In this document: positions 10,141-22,134 of the stretch, piece by piece
Layout: every line of letters starts with the position of its first letter
Numbering within the stretch: the first letter of the stretch is position 1
From: Branchipolynoe longqiensis
Taxonomy: Eukaryota > Annelida > Polychaeta > Phyllodocida > Polynoidae
Direction of reading: 5' to 3'
Assembly (NCBI GenBank): GCA_030323885.1
Contig: CM059202.1
Span: forward strand, 46,580,849-46,644,848
Length of the DNA: 64,000 nucleotides
The notes under the pieces: model-generated
Databases searched by the model: none
Told to the model about the DNA's origin: nothing
What the model saw: the letters and a program-made list of their open reading frames with translations, nothing else
Program-made: the position numbers and the translations under genes

Positions 10141-11542
10141 CAGGCGCACATATAATACAATGGAACTCCCGAGGTTTTAGAGCAAACTTCAGTGAGGTGC
10201 GGTTGCTTTGTGAGAGGCTTGGCCCTCTTGCCCTTTGCTTACAAGAAACATATATAAAGGCTACTGATCAGATCTCCCTGAAACACTACAATATGTATCA
10301 CTGTTGTGCGCCAGATGGGGAACGAGCCACTGGTGGCTCGTCCGTTCTGGTGCGTGAAGACGTGATACATACCCCCATAACCTTAAATACGGCTATTCAA
10401 GCAATAGCCATTCACATTAGTCTGGATAAAACCATTACAATATGCTCCATATATATTCCCCCTAACTCCATTTCTTTAACACAAAATTTAGAAACTTTAA
10501 CAGATCAGTTGCCTTCCCCCTAAATTTTAATGAGGAACTTCAATGCACTCAACCCCCTGTGGGGTAGTGCAAACACAAATAGCAGGGACAGCGGAGTTGA
10601 GAATTTCCTGGGCAATCGCACTTTGAGCTTTCTAAATGATGGGTCCCATACCTATGTTCATCATGGGTATGGGACCTCCTCTGCGATCGACCTCACTATT
10701 TTGCAACCAGATCTCCTGCTGGACTTCTCATGGAGAGTCTGGAATGACCTTTGTGGAAGTGAGGAAGTGACCATTTCCCTATTGTGATTATGACCAAAGG
10801 ACCAGCTCAGAACCGGAAGGAACCGAGCTGGCGGCTCAACAAAGCCGACTGGTCACTGTTCCAGTCACTCGCCTGTGAGAGGTTTGCGGGAGTAGCCCGC
10901 AATGATACTGTTGCAATGAAAACATTCACTGAGATCTTGGGGTCGATTGCAGAGGAAACCATTCCTAAAACCTCTGGATTTCCAAAAAATATAACAAATC
11001 CTTGGTTTAATGCAACTTGTAGGAATGCAATCAATGAGCCGAAAAAGGTGCAACGTGAGTTCTTCCGGCGGCCTACCGCCGAAAACCACATTCGCTTTAA
11101 AATTCTAAGGACTCGGGCTCGCCAAACTATTAGGGAGGCGAGGAGGCTGTGTTGGAGACAATATGTCTCCGGCATAACCACTCGCACCCCACTTTCTAAA
11201 GTATGGACCATGATCCGGAAAATAAAACTGAAAACTGCTGGATCATCAGTGCAGCACCTAAAACACAATAACATTCTTTTAACTTCCGTAACCGACATAG
11301 CCTACCTTCTTGCAACCACATTTTCCCAGAACTCATCTGTGCAAAACTGCCTTCCGGCCTTTGCGCAGAGGAACTTGCATCTGGAGAAACATTCAATAAA
11401 TTTCAAATCAAATAACACTGAGCACTACAATAGTTTCTTCACAATAGATGAATTAAAGCATGCTTTAAATAGGTTGCACAACACTGCAATAGGCCCAGAT
11501 AAAATAAACTACCAACTTTTAAAACACCTCCCACCACCAGTA
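10137..11542 (+). pseudogene. LINE ORF2 part 1: AP endonuclease and start of RT
   Basis: Residues 1-130 give the endonuclease start (IIQWNSRGFRANF, LALCLQETYIK). A TAA at about 10521-10523 interrupts the frame just before the motif normally reading GDFN, here RNFN, so the catalytic Asp is lost. GTSSAIDLTI follows. At 10755-10770 an 8-bp tandem duplication (GGAAGTGA twice) destroys the terminal SDH motif; reading resumes at about 10771. The linker and first RT block (TAIGPDKINYQLLKHLPP) run to the LTR insertion at 11543. Confidence 0.8.
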
Positions 11543-13598
11543 TGTAAAAATATACGGATTTTCGGTTAAGAATTATATATTGACAGAGAGCATTATTATT
11601 CTTGGGCGACGGAGTGGGGACGATGTTAATTAAACTAAAAGTAATAATATCCCACTCCCATTATGACATGATATATGCAGTGAAGTGGGCGTGTCTACTC
11701 GCCTTGAGCAATTTGCGCACTCGTTCCACGAGCACGCAAATTGATTTCACTTGTGCACACGAGGGTTCTCGGTGGTAAAGCGTTGCTTGGCGACTAGCCA
11801 AGCAACAACGGGGGGGGTCGGGCATTTGGGGCCAGACCCGTCAGACGTGTTTTTGCACGCTCTGACGCTTCAGCCGATATTTAGGCTTTTTATTATCGAA
11901 ATTCTAAACTGATTTAATGAAACTTCACGGGAGGGAAAGGGAAACATATATTTCTTTATTAACTACGCATATTTCGCTGGTATCATTGTTAGTTAGGGTA
12001 AGAATAAAGTCGTGAGCTCCTGCGAAGGTGGATTGGAACGTTCCTTGCATTCTTTACTATCCTCCAGTATTATTGTAGATTAACCGCTATGGAAAACCTT
12101 ATATTCGATTGCTTTATATGTAATTAAGGGCCTTAACCTTAAACAAGCCTTATGCAGTTACTTTACCCATCTGCGGGAATATAACAACAACACATTAACA
12201 GAATTAACTTAGTGTTACTTTCGGGCGGAAATAAGATGTTAACTTAGACTGATTATCAGTGACAGCGGCAGCATTTCTGGCTGGACTGCATACTTCTGGA
12301 ATAATTCAGTAACATTAATAATACCCCGAATTGCGAGGGGGACAGCCAGTTAGTTGAAATAATCTAACTTATAGATATATATATATACTCTAGGCCGATA
12401 AATGCACTCAATGGCAAATTGCGTATTTAGACGAAACTCTGGCTATTCGCCTTTAGTACGGGGAGGACACCGACGGAGACGGACTACCGGCAGATGGGAG
12501 GAGAGGCTGCAGCAGCCCGCGGCAGGCCCAGGAAATTCACATGGAAAATATTACATAAATTAACTCGTTGACTCGCCTTAAGCGGGGGTGGAATAGCCGA
12601 ACGGTTAAACTGGTGCCGTGACCAGGTCACTTTGGTCACCAAACGGCGTCCGAAGGATACTGATACGGAAGATGAGCCTACCCCCTCATCTCCAGGTAAG
12701 TCGGCTAATGTTACTCGACTTTCTCCAGCAGAGGCTCCTGGGCGTTCACCCCGTAGAAGGGTATCTGGAATAGCCGAACGGTTAAAGCTGTGTGAAATAT
12801 ATGTTCATATATTATGCCTGAGATTAATGAAGAGATGTTCATATATAAGAGGCAGTACATGATTGTTGAAATGTTTCTCTACGCATCCATAAATAGTGCA
12901 ATTGGAGAAAAGTCCATTTTAACAGAGATCTATTGTAACTGTATGCAGCTATCTGTCCCTACATGACCACTGGGTGTGCACACCAGCCTAATTTGCATAT
13001 ACACACAGGGCACCACCTGCAGCTGGGTTGAGTGACAGCCACCCCTACTGGGGGAGGGTGCCACCCACCCTGACTGTGGAGGTGCCTGATTGGCTGGCTG
13101 TGGACCGCCCAGTCACCTGCATCCCATTGCCCCTCTGACCACACTAGCCTCCAACCTGAGATCGTTATTCTAGACTCTGCTTCAGATACACTGAAGAGAG
13201 ATCACTCTACTCCTGGCTCTGGAGTGAGTCACACCTACTCTAGAGCAGGAACCCCAGACACTCTGTCTGATGCTATCAAAATTCATCTATTCCAATGCAG
13301 TGTGTACACAGCCATAGGACTCCTGTCCCATGGGCTGTAGGCACTGCTTTCTATACAGGCTAAAGTAGTAATGAGATTTGGTGTGGCTAGAAGGCAAGGG
13401 GTGTGGATGATAGGTCACTGGTAGGTGGACAGGAGTTGGTGTTATTAAAGCTCAACTTCTCCACTGTTTATCTGTGTGACTTGTCTTCATTCTTCCTTAG
13501 CATTGGTTAATGAGTTGATAGATAAGTGATATGAAGGGAAGAGTTTTTGGAGTATTATCTGGTGTCCCAAACGTGGCCAGGCATTCAGAAATATAACA
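11543..13598 (+). mobile_element. LTR insertion (TGT...ACA) in LINE RT, with nested LTR
   Basis: Starts TGTAAAAATATACGGATTTT and ends AAATATAACA, flanked by AGTA at 11539-11542 and 13599-13602. Removing it joins the LINE frame (cca gta gtt gaa), confirming the borders. A relative lies at 49978-50963. A late AATAAAG-like signal (TATTAAAGCTCAACTT, about 13442) fits an LTR R-U5 region. The outer sequence is about 950 bp once the nested block 11690-12793 is removed, so this is best read as a solo LTR. Confidence 0.7.
11690..12793 (+). mobile_element. Nested LTR-retrotransposon 5' end with PBS
   Basis: This block is missing from the related LTR at 49978. It contains an LTR-like stretch with a TATATATATATACTC tract, then a primer-binding-type sequence TGGTGCCGTGACCAG at about 12611, then a short frame rich in Lys/Ser/Pro (VTKRRPKDTDTEDEPT...) that may be a gag start. 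The rest of the element is gone. A 20-base word (GGAATAGCCGAACGGTTAAA) occurs at both 12592 and 12768. A perfect 10-bp hairpin lies at 11782-11806 (GTTGCTTGGC, loop GACTA). Confidence 0.5.
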
Positions 13599-15178
13599 AG
13601 TAGTTGAACTGCTTCTGCACCTGTTTAATAATATCTGCCGCACGGGAGACATCCCAACCTCCTTCCAAGAGGCCATAATTATTCCCATCCCCAAACCGGG
13701 GAAAGACCATAGCGAGCCAGGGAACTACCGCCCGATAGCGCTTACAAGCTGCATTTGTAAAACTTTCGAGCGAATGATTAACGATCGCCTTGTCTGGATT
13801 CTGGAGTCGGAGTCATTTGTTCGAAATGCCTTCATAGACAAAGAACATGTTGTGTCCGTATTTTTCTACCTTGAAAAGGCGTACGACATGACATGGAAGT
13901 ACGGCATCCTGAAGGATTTGTTCTATATGGGGTTTAGAGGGCGCGTGCCCATTTTCATTTCTAAATTTGTATCAAACCGAAACTTTAGAGTTTGGGTCAA
14001 TGCCACCCTCTCTGATCCTTTTGATCAAGAGATGGGAGTACCTCAGGGTAGCATTCTATCTGTTAGCCTTTTTGGCATTAAAATTAACAATATAGTAAAA
14101 TCCATAAAGAGTACTGTATCCTGCAGTCTCTATGTAGATGACTTTTTAATATGTTATGAAGGTAAAAATATGAACACCATAGAACGGCAGCTCCAATTAA
14201 ACATAAATAGCCATTCCTCATGGGCAATGGAAAAAGGTTTTCGATTTTCCAAATCAAAAACCGTTTGCATGCACTTTTGTCTTTTACAGACTTTGCACCA
14301 TGACCCTAATTTAACAATTGGAAATGAACCCATCAAAGTTGTCAAAGAGACCAAGTTCTTGGGAGTCATATTTGACAACAAATTGTCTTTTATCCCTCAT
14401 ATTAAGTATTTAAAGTCCAGATGCCTTAAGCCATTGGACATTTTAAAAGTTTGAGCCCACACACAGTGGGGGGCAGACAGCGCTGTCCTGCTCCAATTAT
14501 ATAGAACATTAATACGTTCAAAATTGGACTATGGCTGTGCTGTTTGTTTATGGTTCAGCCAGAAAATCATACATATCACAGTTAGACACTATACACCATC
14601 AAGGCCTTCGGCTGGCCCTGGGGGCTTTTAGAACTTCGCCCATCCAGAGCCTCTATGTTGAAGGCCGAAAGCCCTCCCTTAAGAGTAGAAGGCTCAAACT
14701 GTCTATGCAATATGTGGTAAAATTAAAAGGAAATATCATAAATCCTGCATATAAGTGCATTTTTATGCCACCATATGAACACCTCGATGAAGCACGGCCA
14801 ACATACATAAAGCCGTTAGGCCACAGAATAAAGCCTCATTTAGAGGCTCTGGGAGAAAATCTATATAATATAGCACCCTCACAATATTCAGATGTTCCTC
14901 CCTGGCAGCTGAGGAAACCAAACATCATCCTGCAGCTGGCCATGTCGAAGAAATCTCAAACACAACTCCTACTCGCGTTAGAGTGCATCGAAACCTCAGC
15001 CAGTCATAAATTCATCATTTTCACTGACTCTTTTTCCTGCCTTCAGGCTTTAAACAATAGGAAACTGGACCACCCAATACTACTTAAAGTACTCATTAAA
15101 CTAAACTCTCTTTCAATAGCAAAATTTGACATTCACCTATGTTGGGTGCCCAGTCGTGTGGGTATCCCAGGAAATGAG
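13599..15178 (+). pseudogene. LINE ORF2 part 2: RT core and RNase H
   Basis: Continues ORF2 after the LTR: LFNNICRTGDIPTSFQEAII, GNYRPIALTSCICKTFERMI, VFFYLEKAYDMTWKYG, GVPQGSILSVSLF and the catalytic YVDD (SLYVDDFLICYEG). The thumb-like segment ends in an in-frame TGA (14452-14454); a frameshift near 14535 follows. The RNase H part has FIIFTDSFSCLQAL and CWVPSRVGIPGNE, but the first RNase H strands with TDG are missing. The frame is cut at 15178 by a LINE insertion and resumes at 15480. Confidence 0.85.
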
Positions 15179-15479
15179 ATGATTGATTGATTGGTGGTTG
15201 CCGTGTCGGCAGCATAGGCCATATTCACTGGGAGAAATGTTTGTTTTTTGTTCAAACCATCGCTTTTACATGTAAAAGCAGACAATCAATTATGTACCAA
15301 TAGACACTCATTAAATTAGAAAGCTCACAATCATATATTTGTGGTCAAGGGAAACAAATTCCCATAGAAAAAGAAAAGTTTTATTAATAATTGATAGAAT
15401 TTATTTAGTAAACTATATGAGTTGATACAGTCCAGCTCCCCTCACAAAGGCTAAAATGTTTTCCTGTTTTACTTAGTCT
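15179..15479 (-). mobile_element. 5'-truncated LINE copy with 11-bp target duplication
   Basis: The 301 bp are flanked by CAGGAAATGAG at 15168-15178 and 15480-15490. On the minus strand it matches the 3' end of the host LINE family, with the last ORF2 codons, the 3' UTR and CCACCAATCAATCAATCAT at the end. So a family member inserted in reverse orientation into an older member. Confidence 0.9.
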
Positions 15480-15950
15480 CAGGAAATGAGAGAGCAGATC
15501 AAGAGGTCACTCGATCGCTGACTGCTCCTTTGGAACACTGTCATATTCCCCACTCTGATCCGAAACCTACGATTCAAAAATACATCTGGAACCTATGGCA
15601 GATCGAATGGGATGAACACCCAAACAACAAACACCATAGAATTAACCCCTCTGTGAACAGACTGCCACAGTCGCCTGGAAGGGCGACAGGACCAGGTTGT
15701 TTTAACAAGATGCCGTATTGGCCACTTGTGGCTAACACATGTTTTTCTGCTCAAGGGGGACCCTGCCCTGAATGTATTGGATATCAGTTCCCACTGACAT
15801 TGAAACACCACTTTATTAAACTGTGTGGATTTCATGGCCCTGTGTCAACAATTTTATACTGCAAACAGCATGCATGATCTTTTTACTAAAGTAAAACAAG
15901 AAAACATTTTAGCCTTTTTGAGGGCAGCGGGTTTGTACCATCTCATATAG
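15480..15950 (+). pseudogene. LINE ORF2 part 3: RNase H C-terminus
   Basis: Resumes GNERADQEVTRSLTAPLEH and runs through KYIWNLWQIEWDEH to CPECIGYQFPLTLKHHFI, a C-x2-C...H motif usual at the end of jockey-like ORF2. The frame ends at 15877 and another frame gives AFLRAAGLYHLI with a stop at about 15948. The 3' UTR continues to 16169. Confidence 0.75.
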
Positions 15951-16177
15951 GTTTTTAAACAAATTTCATCAGTGAATAATACTATCATTTGGAATTTTAT
16001 TTAGCTTGACCAGAAACTATATGATTGTGAGTTTACAAAATTCATGAGTGTTCATTGACACAAAATTGATTGTATGCTTTTACATGGTTTGAACAAAAAC
16101 AAACATTTCTCGCCGTGAATATGGCCTATGCTGACGACATGGCGTAAAGCAACCACCAATCAATCAATCTGATTCGA

Positions 16178-16400
16178 TATAATGCAGTAGCCTGCACTAA
16201 CCTCTCAGGCAAGGAGCCACATAGATAGGTGGACATAGATAACGTGATTGCATCAGGGAATATAGGTAGTGTAATGGTTAGTACACTAGTCCTGGAATGG
16301 CAATAACTATGGGTTTAAATGCTGATCTAGGCATAATATTTCCCATTGTCCTCACCCCTATGACACTGATGACAGTTACTAAAGAGAACTCACAGTGTTC
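16178..16400 (+). mobile_element. tRNA-derived SINE fragment
   Basis: The head (GCACTAACCTCTCAGGCAAGGAGCC) and body (GTAGTGTAATGGTTAGTACAC, an A-box) plus a degenerate B-box (GGGTTTAAATGC, about 16311) match the SINE cluster at 28185-28750. It ends ATATTTCCCATTGTCCTCACCCC. It sits directly at the LINE 3' end. Confidence 0.7.
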
Positions 16401-17694
16401 AAACATGCTATTAGTCACTAGGGACAATTTTGCACTGACATTCTAATCAAATCGATTAAAGCTGCATAGTCTGATGAAAGCATCAAATTTTCAAAACTAA
16501 AATACTTATCAAGATTTGACTATGAGTCATTCTCCAGAACTGTTGACCCGATTGTTGCATGCGTGTCAAAAATACAAATGGGTTCTGAGCATCTATTTTA
16601 TAATTTATACTAACGTCCATATGAGTGAACTTATCAACCGAATTATATTTTGTGAAACCACTGCCACATCCAGTTTTGATTTAATTAGGTTAAAAAAAAT
16701 GTTCATGCACAGTGTTCTGTGTGTTACAATGTGACACACAGTCACAACCATGATTTAAGCACACTATTGCAGATAGTGGCAATAATATGAATAAGCAATG
16801 CGTAGGACCGACCCCCCCCCCCCCACATTTTACATATTTGTTTCTGCTGGTGTTCAAGCATGTTCTTGTACTTACTTTACAAACTCGTTTTTAACCAGAT
16901 AAGAGAATTGTTGTTAAGGGATTAAAAACATATATTATTCCATTTAAGAAAATTAAATAATTAAAAAAGAAACTTAAACTGGTCCAAGTGCATTCTCCCA
17001 TGTTTTACAGTCCTCAAGGTGGCACAGCGAACCAGCTTGATGACTATTTGTATCATGCTAGTCACCACTGGACACAATCTATAAGCACAAATTTGCCCAG
17101 AACCAGTTCCAGCAGTACTGAAACTTATACCCGGCTGGTACCTGGTTCTGGTTTCTAGTGATAGGTAAAACATGGGAGAAGGCACTGGGACCAGTTTATA
17201 TCATTTCTGCAAAAATAGCTGTTTCCAGTTTCTGGATCTTCTGAATTCAAGTTCCCTCTCTATGACTTTGAGTATTCTTTATGTATAAATACACATGTGA
17301 GTCATTAGCCTCCCCCCTGGGTGGGTCAGTATTATTGGTATAGTATCTCAGGAAAAGAACCGCTTACTTTCAAAGCACAGTGAATTCATTAAATACCGAT
17401 CACAGACAACTAAATTAATTGTGTGATGCTGTAATGCACCTCACAGCAAAAATCAAATGTTACCATCTTTTTCATGTTTAACAATGTTTTTTGTATTGTC
17501 AAAATAATTATTTTATATAATGTATTCATTACATGTGTAGTTCCTTTAAAGCAGATCATACATAATTTTCAGAGAGTATTGAAGTTAGTAGTTTGTGAGA
17601 CACTGTAAAACTAAGACTAACGGGACAGTGTTTCACTGATTACTCCCATATCCCTGATCTTGAGACGGCTGCTGAACAACCAATTAGAAAATGT
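16401..17694. other. AT-rich region, mostly unassigned
   Basis: At 16455 a TTAAAGCTGCATAGTCTGATG matches the end of the TTAA-flanked family (see 54221), but only about 60 bp remain. A C11 run lies at about 16812-16824. A pair of related segments, 16983-17005 and 17168-17200 (ACTGGTCC... / ...GGACCAGTT with CATGTTTTAC / GTAAAACATGG), forms an inverted repeat of about 25 bp. No gene seen. Confidence 0.4.
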
Positions 17695-17784
17695 GTCGGA
17701 ATGTAAAATATTCTGATTTACGGCATCAGGGGGAATGCAAATGTTCTATTACTAAACAGGTGTACGTGACCAAGCACATGTATA
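17695..17784 (+). repeat. LTR 5' fragment interrupted by DIRS copy 2
   Basis: TGTAAAATATTCTGATTTACGG...GTGTACGTGACCAAGCACATGTAT matches, in reverse complement, the right ends of the repeats at 40723-41193 and 61365-61946. The match ends at the first base of the second DIRS element, so that element probably inserted into an LTR of this family. Confidence 0.6.
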
Positions 17785-18000
17785 TGTGTATTATAATTAA
17801 ATTATAATAATATAAATAACGGAGCCCACATATAGGTTTTATTATATTTATTATTGTTTGTACATATCATTACTGTATTAGGAGTCGCGCGCCAACAACC
17901 TTCAGCACACGCGCGGATGGGGCGCCACCTGTATTGCGCCATATTTGATTCACTTCTCACTGAATTTCAATTGGAGCAGACGTGTGTCGATAACTCAACC

Positions 18001-19041
18001 ATGTATTGTGATCTGTGTGGTGCGTCGCACAAAACAGACAAATGCAAAAAGAAAAAGGGGCGTAAAGGAAAGAAGTTGGTATCGACTAGGACTACACCTG
18101 CTTCAGCTCGACAAACAGGTGACAGCTTGAGAGATGACTCCAGAGAAAGTTCACCAGAAATACTTGATAGACTGTCATCACTAATATTAGAGGAGCAGGA
18201 GACTTCAATTTTGAAAGAAATAAATGACATGGAGCTGGAAGAGCGGGTGCTGGAACTGCAAGAGAGACGAACAGTAATGAAAAGAAGACGACTGGAGTGG
18301 CAGCAAGCAGGCAGGGACGTGTCGGAAAGAGGGACGACAAATGCGACGGAGCGAGGGACGACAGCCATGACAGACGAATGGCCGCCTACAGGGGCAGCCG
18401 GTGCAGGTGCCGCGCCGGCATATGACGGAAAGGACGAACACTCAAGCTACGGTGTGGCGAAACCTCGTCACAGGTCGCGAACGAGATGAAGACGGCGAAC
18501 GCCGTCAGATTCAAGAAGCAGAAGCAGCAGTAGTACTCGATGACTTCGAAGTAAGTGGAGTATCAGAAGATTTGCAGTGTTAGGGAAAGAAGTGAAAAAA
18601 ATAAACTCTTATGAACTACTCACAGCCTCAATTAGATGGTGCTTAGATATACAAGGCTTAACTATTAAAGACTATCGTTCTTTCTTCGAACATGTATGTT
18701 TTATGGCATCTAGAGCTAGACAAAATGATTTCTTAGACTCGACACACATTGAGTACGACAAAGACGTCCGTAAGCTAGCAGAAGTAGAGGGGTTTGCTGC
18801 ATTCGGTAGCAGCAATACTGGCCTTTGCATGTACCACTATGGCATGCACAACATGCGGTCAAAAAAGCAGTTGAGTAATGTGCGTAGAACTACAGCTTAC
18901 ACAAAAGAGGGTAAAACCGGATGTTTCAAGTGGAATAAGGACAGTGGCTGTAGTAGGAGTGATGACAATTGTAATTATGGGCATTGGTGCATGAAATGCG
19001 GAAGTAAAAGCCATAAGAAAATTAATTGTACTAAAGATTGA
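18001..19041 (+). pseudogene. DIRS-type gag (copy 2), two in-frame TGA
   Basis: A single frame from ATG 18001 (MYCDLCGASHKTDKC) to a stop at 19039-19041, interrupted by TGA at 18487-18489 and 18541-18543. Both replace Arg CGA codons inside the Arg/Ser tract, which points to CpG deamination. The C-terminal block keeps the CCCH-like finger (CFKWNKDSGC...CNYGH) and knuckle (CMKCGSKSHKKINC). Same role and architecture as the copy 1 gag at 973-2016. Confidence 0.85.
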
Positions 19042-19154
19042 CGAGTTAGAGTAGTTATCAAGCAGGCTAATGTGCATGGGGAAAAGTCTGTAATGCATGG
19101 CAAATTGACAAAAGACAGTGGTAGAAATAATATTGTTATGTCAAAAAATAACCC

Positions 19155-21423
19155 ATGTTGGTACTAAAAGCTACAACAAATAATAATCTACCGGTACCAT
19201 GTATGAACGACAATGTGTGTGTAGATCGTAGTAATTCAGTCATACACTTGGAGCAGCATAGTGCTAACGGTGAATTACATGATAAACATGAGGTTAATTG
19301 CTCGCGACCAATTACTAGAAATGTTACATGTGCGTCGTCCGCGAAGCAAGTAGCGGGTGTACCTGACATGGTTCAAAATACACTGAGTATGCAATTATCT
19401 AATTATACTCAGGTGGAACCTAAAGGTGTAAGCCAAGTTAGCAGTAGTACATTTGAAACTCCCAATGTCATAGTAAAAGAAGTTGCATGTGCTATAGATA
19501 CCCAGATAGAATTTCAGAATATAATGAATGAGCAAATAAATGAAAGTTATGCTGTTAATTCAGAGGTATCAGTAATAGATAGTCAAGTCAACAGAATATG
19601 GCAATGTTGTGTTAATCATGATAGTAGTAATGAAAATGACATGTTTTATGTTGAAACAATACGAGAAGAATACAATTGTTGGAATTTTTATATTAGGGAA
19701 TTTCCACAGATTAAACCAATTGTAATTCGAGTTGATGTTGACTGTGTAAACGCTAGATGCAAATGTATACATTACATAGCAGGTAATCAAATGCAACTTA
19801 AACCTTGTCGGTTCATTTGTGAGCTGTTTATAAGAGGTGATACAGATCCAGATTGGGTGTATATTTTGTGGGGAGTAGTTTGTGGCTTCCGTGTTACCAA
19901 TATCGACTGTGCGGTAGAATACAAACCTACTTTAAAAAAAGTCTGTATCACTATCTATAGGGATATTATAACACATAAATTGTTGTTAGAATTGAGCCAA
20001 AAGATGATTACTCTGACAGATAAAACACCTCAATGCGTTCACAATATTTTTTGTATCCCTAAAGAGGGAGGTGGACGAGGAATAGTAGACTGCAGCAGAC
20101 CAAAAGATAAATCTATTAATAATTACACAGAAAAGGTAGCTTTGAAATTTAATTATAAGAGTGTAGATGATGTGGTAGAGCAGATGGAGCAAGGAGATTA
20201 CTTGGCTACTGTAGATTTAAAGGACACATATCGCGCTATTCCTATCCACCCTGTAGACAGACCGAGGCAAGGATTAATTTGGGATTTTGAAGGTGAGGAT
20301 AAAAAAGGTTCTGTGTACCTAGTGGACAATAGGCTATGTATGGGATTATCGTCAAGCCCATTTGTTTTTTCTAAAGTTTCGGATTTCATAGTAAGATGTG
20401 CAGTTAGAGAGGGAGTGAGTCGAGTAATAAATTACTTAGATGATTTTTGTGTCATTGGTTCGACTTATGATAATGCTGTAATTTTTCAAAATAAATTGAT
20501 TAGCTTACTTCGGAGACTAGGGTTCTACTTAAGTTATAAGAAACTAGTTAGTCCCAATACGAAAATCAGATTTCTTGGGATATTAATTGATTCAGTGAAG
20601 CTGGAATTGACTCTGCCGAAAGATAAGTTAGATAAATTGAGTAAGACTTTGGAAGCTTTCAAGGGAAGAAAGAAGGAAACGAGGAAGAACCTAGAAAGAC
20701 TAGCGGGATTGTTAGCCCACTGCGCCAAGGTAGTGCGCGGTGGGCGAACTTTTTCTCGACGAGTATACGACTTGATAAATAGTCACTCGTCCATACTATA
20801 AAGTGAGGTTGAATTCGGCATTCAGAGAAGATATAGACTGGTGGATCCGTTTTGCCAAGGAGTTTAATGGAAAAGCTGTAATGCTAGGGAAGTTTTCATC
20901 AGTGAAATCAATTTATAGTGATGCGAGTAAGTGGGGATATGGTGCTATGCACAATACCGACTGGTTAGTGGGATGTTACAACAGACAAGCGGATAAACAA
21001 TTACAGGAGTTAGTTGGTCACCACTATGACCATCCAGAGAACAAGGTGCTTGATGCTCATATTAATGTACAAGAGATGTGGGCGGTATATGCTGCAGTAG
21101 AGAGATGGGCACCTGAATGGCAGGGTGCTTCCATAGTTATGGTGACAGATAGTGCCACAGTAGAGTCAGCATTAGCCACAGGGAGATCAAAATGCAAACT
21201 AATCATGCATTATATGAGAAGACTATTTTGGTTGTCCATAAAATATAACTTTGTATTTACGGCGGTGCACATTGCAAGTGAGTCGAATGTTATAACTGAT
21301 ACGTTGAGTAGATTGAATGATGATTATATGCAAGGTATCATATATAGAGCAGATCGTAATAAATGTTTATGCTGTATTAGTTTGTTTGAACACCCATTTT
21401 CTTTACAGGGGTCGATAGACTAA
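19155..21423 (+). pseudogene. DIRS-type RT-RNase H (copy 2), one frameshift
   Basis: Frame 19155-20801 holds an N-terminal domain without a known fold (it ends near FIRGDTDPDWVYI), then RT blocks ATVDLKDTYRAIPIHP, CMGLSSSPFVF and the catalytic YLDD (INYLDDFCVIG). A loss of about 2 bases near 20779 (copy 1 reads through the same place) ends it; RNase H continues from 20803 with YSDASKWGYGAMHN, ESALATGRSKCKL and ESNVITDTLSRL to 21423. The start at 19155 is uncertain; 19042-19154 between gag and pol is noncoding in all frames. Confidence 0.85.
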
Positions 21424-22134
21424 AAGCTGAGCAGAGGGAATTCCAGCTTAAATTCTACGCTCCTAACTCTGTGACTGCTAGGGAAGTACAGGTGAATAAG
21501 TATCTGGCTTTTGTAGAGGAGTTTTCTGAAACTCATGCTCCGATCCCATGCGATGCCTCACAGGTTGCATTATATGCGACCTGGCTGGCGAGGACTTTGA
21601 AGTATTCCTCGATTATTAACTATTTAAGTGGCCTGAATTATTTTCTTAAGAGAAATGGTGCGGTACCAATTGATTATTCAGACTTTGTAATCTCTGCTAC
21701 CTTACGAGGTATTCGAAGAGAGCTTGGGGATGCACCAAAGCAAGCCATACCGTTGTTACCTAATATGTTGGGGTGTATTTTTTCTCAACTGTCAGACAGT
21801 TCCGGTCATACTGCGTGGCGAGCGGCCGTCCTTTGTAGCTTCAGAGGTTTTCTGAGGAAGTCGAATGTAACACTTTCAAAAGCTATGCTTCGGAGGAAAG
21901 ACTTTAAGATCTACCCATGGGGGATGATCTTGAAAATTCGTAAGTCAAAAACAATTCAATTTTCTGAAAGGTCATTAGTCATTCCTATAGATTGGTGTGT
22001 AGAATTGGAGGTATGCGCAGTCCATTGGACTGAAAAACATTTTGAGGATAGGCCGGCCGCTGGGGATGAGTTTGCTTTTCTATTACCAGACAGTAAGGGA
22101 GGTAATTTCCCCTTAACCTATGAAATTTACCAGG
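21420..22134 (+). pseudogene. Tyrosine recombinase of DIRS copy 2, truncated
   Basis: Open from just after TTTACAG (21402-21408) with no ATG; the first in-frame GTG is at 21471. It has ALYATWLARTLKYSS, FRGFLRKSNV (first catalytic Arg) and SKTIQF, but stops at EIYQ where the gypsy LTR begins. The His-Arg box and the nucleophilic Tyr are therefore missing. Up to the break it carries no stop. Confidence 0.85.

Larger units (their letters stand above)
8690..16169 (+). mobile_element. Jockey-like LINE with EN, RT and RNase H
   Basis: A long non-LTR retrotransposon: 5' UTR (8690-9178), ORF1, ORF2 with AP endonuclease, RT and RNase H, and a 3' end in CAACCACCAATCAATCAATC at 16169. The (ATCA)n-like tail is shared by truncated copies at 15179, 39669, 48435 and 60237, so this family was active. 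The copy is interrupted at 11543-13598 by an LTR and at 15179-15479 by a truncated sister LINE. Its own lesions (stops, an 8-bp duplication, missing ORF1 knuckles) show it is inactive. Confidence 0.85.
17785..22134 (+). mobile_element. DIRS-type YR retrotransposon, copy 2 (3' truncated)
   Basis: Begins with a diverged A1-like repeat (TGTGTATTATAATTAAATTATAATAATATAAA...), then gag, RT-RNase H and recombinase in the order of copy 1. The recombinase is cut after TYEIYQ by a gypsy element at 22135, so B1-A2-B2 is missing or lies beyond the assembly gap. Protein similarity to copy 1 is high but third positions differ widely, so the two are separate lineages. Confidence 0.85.
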
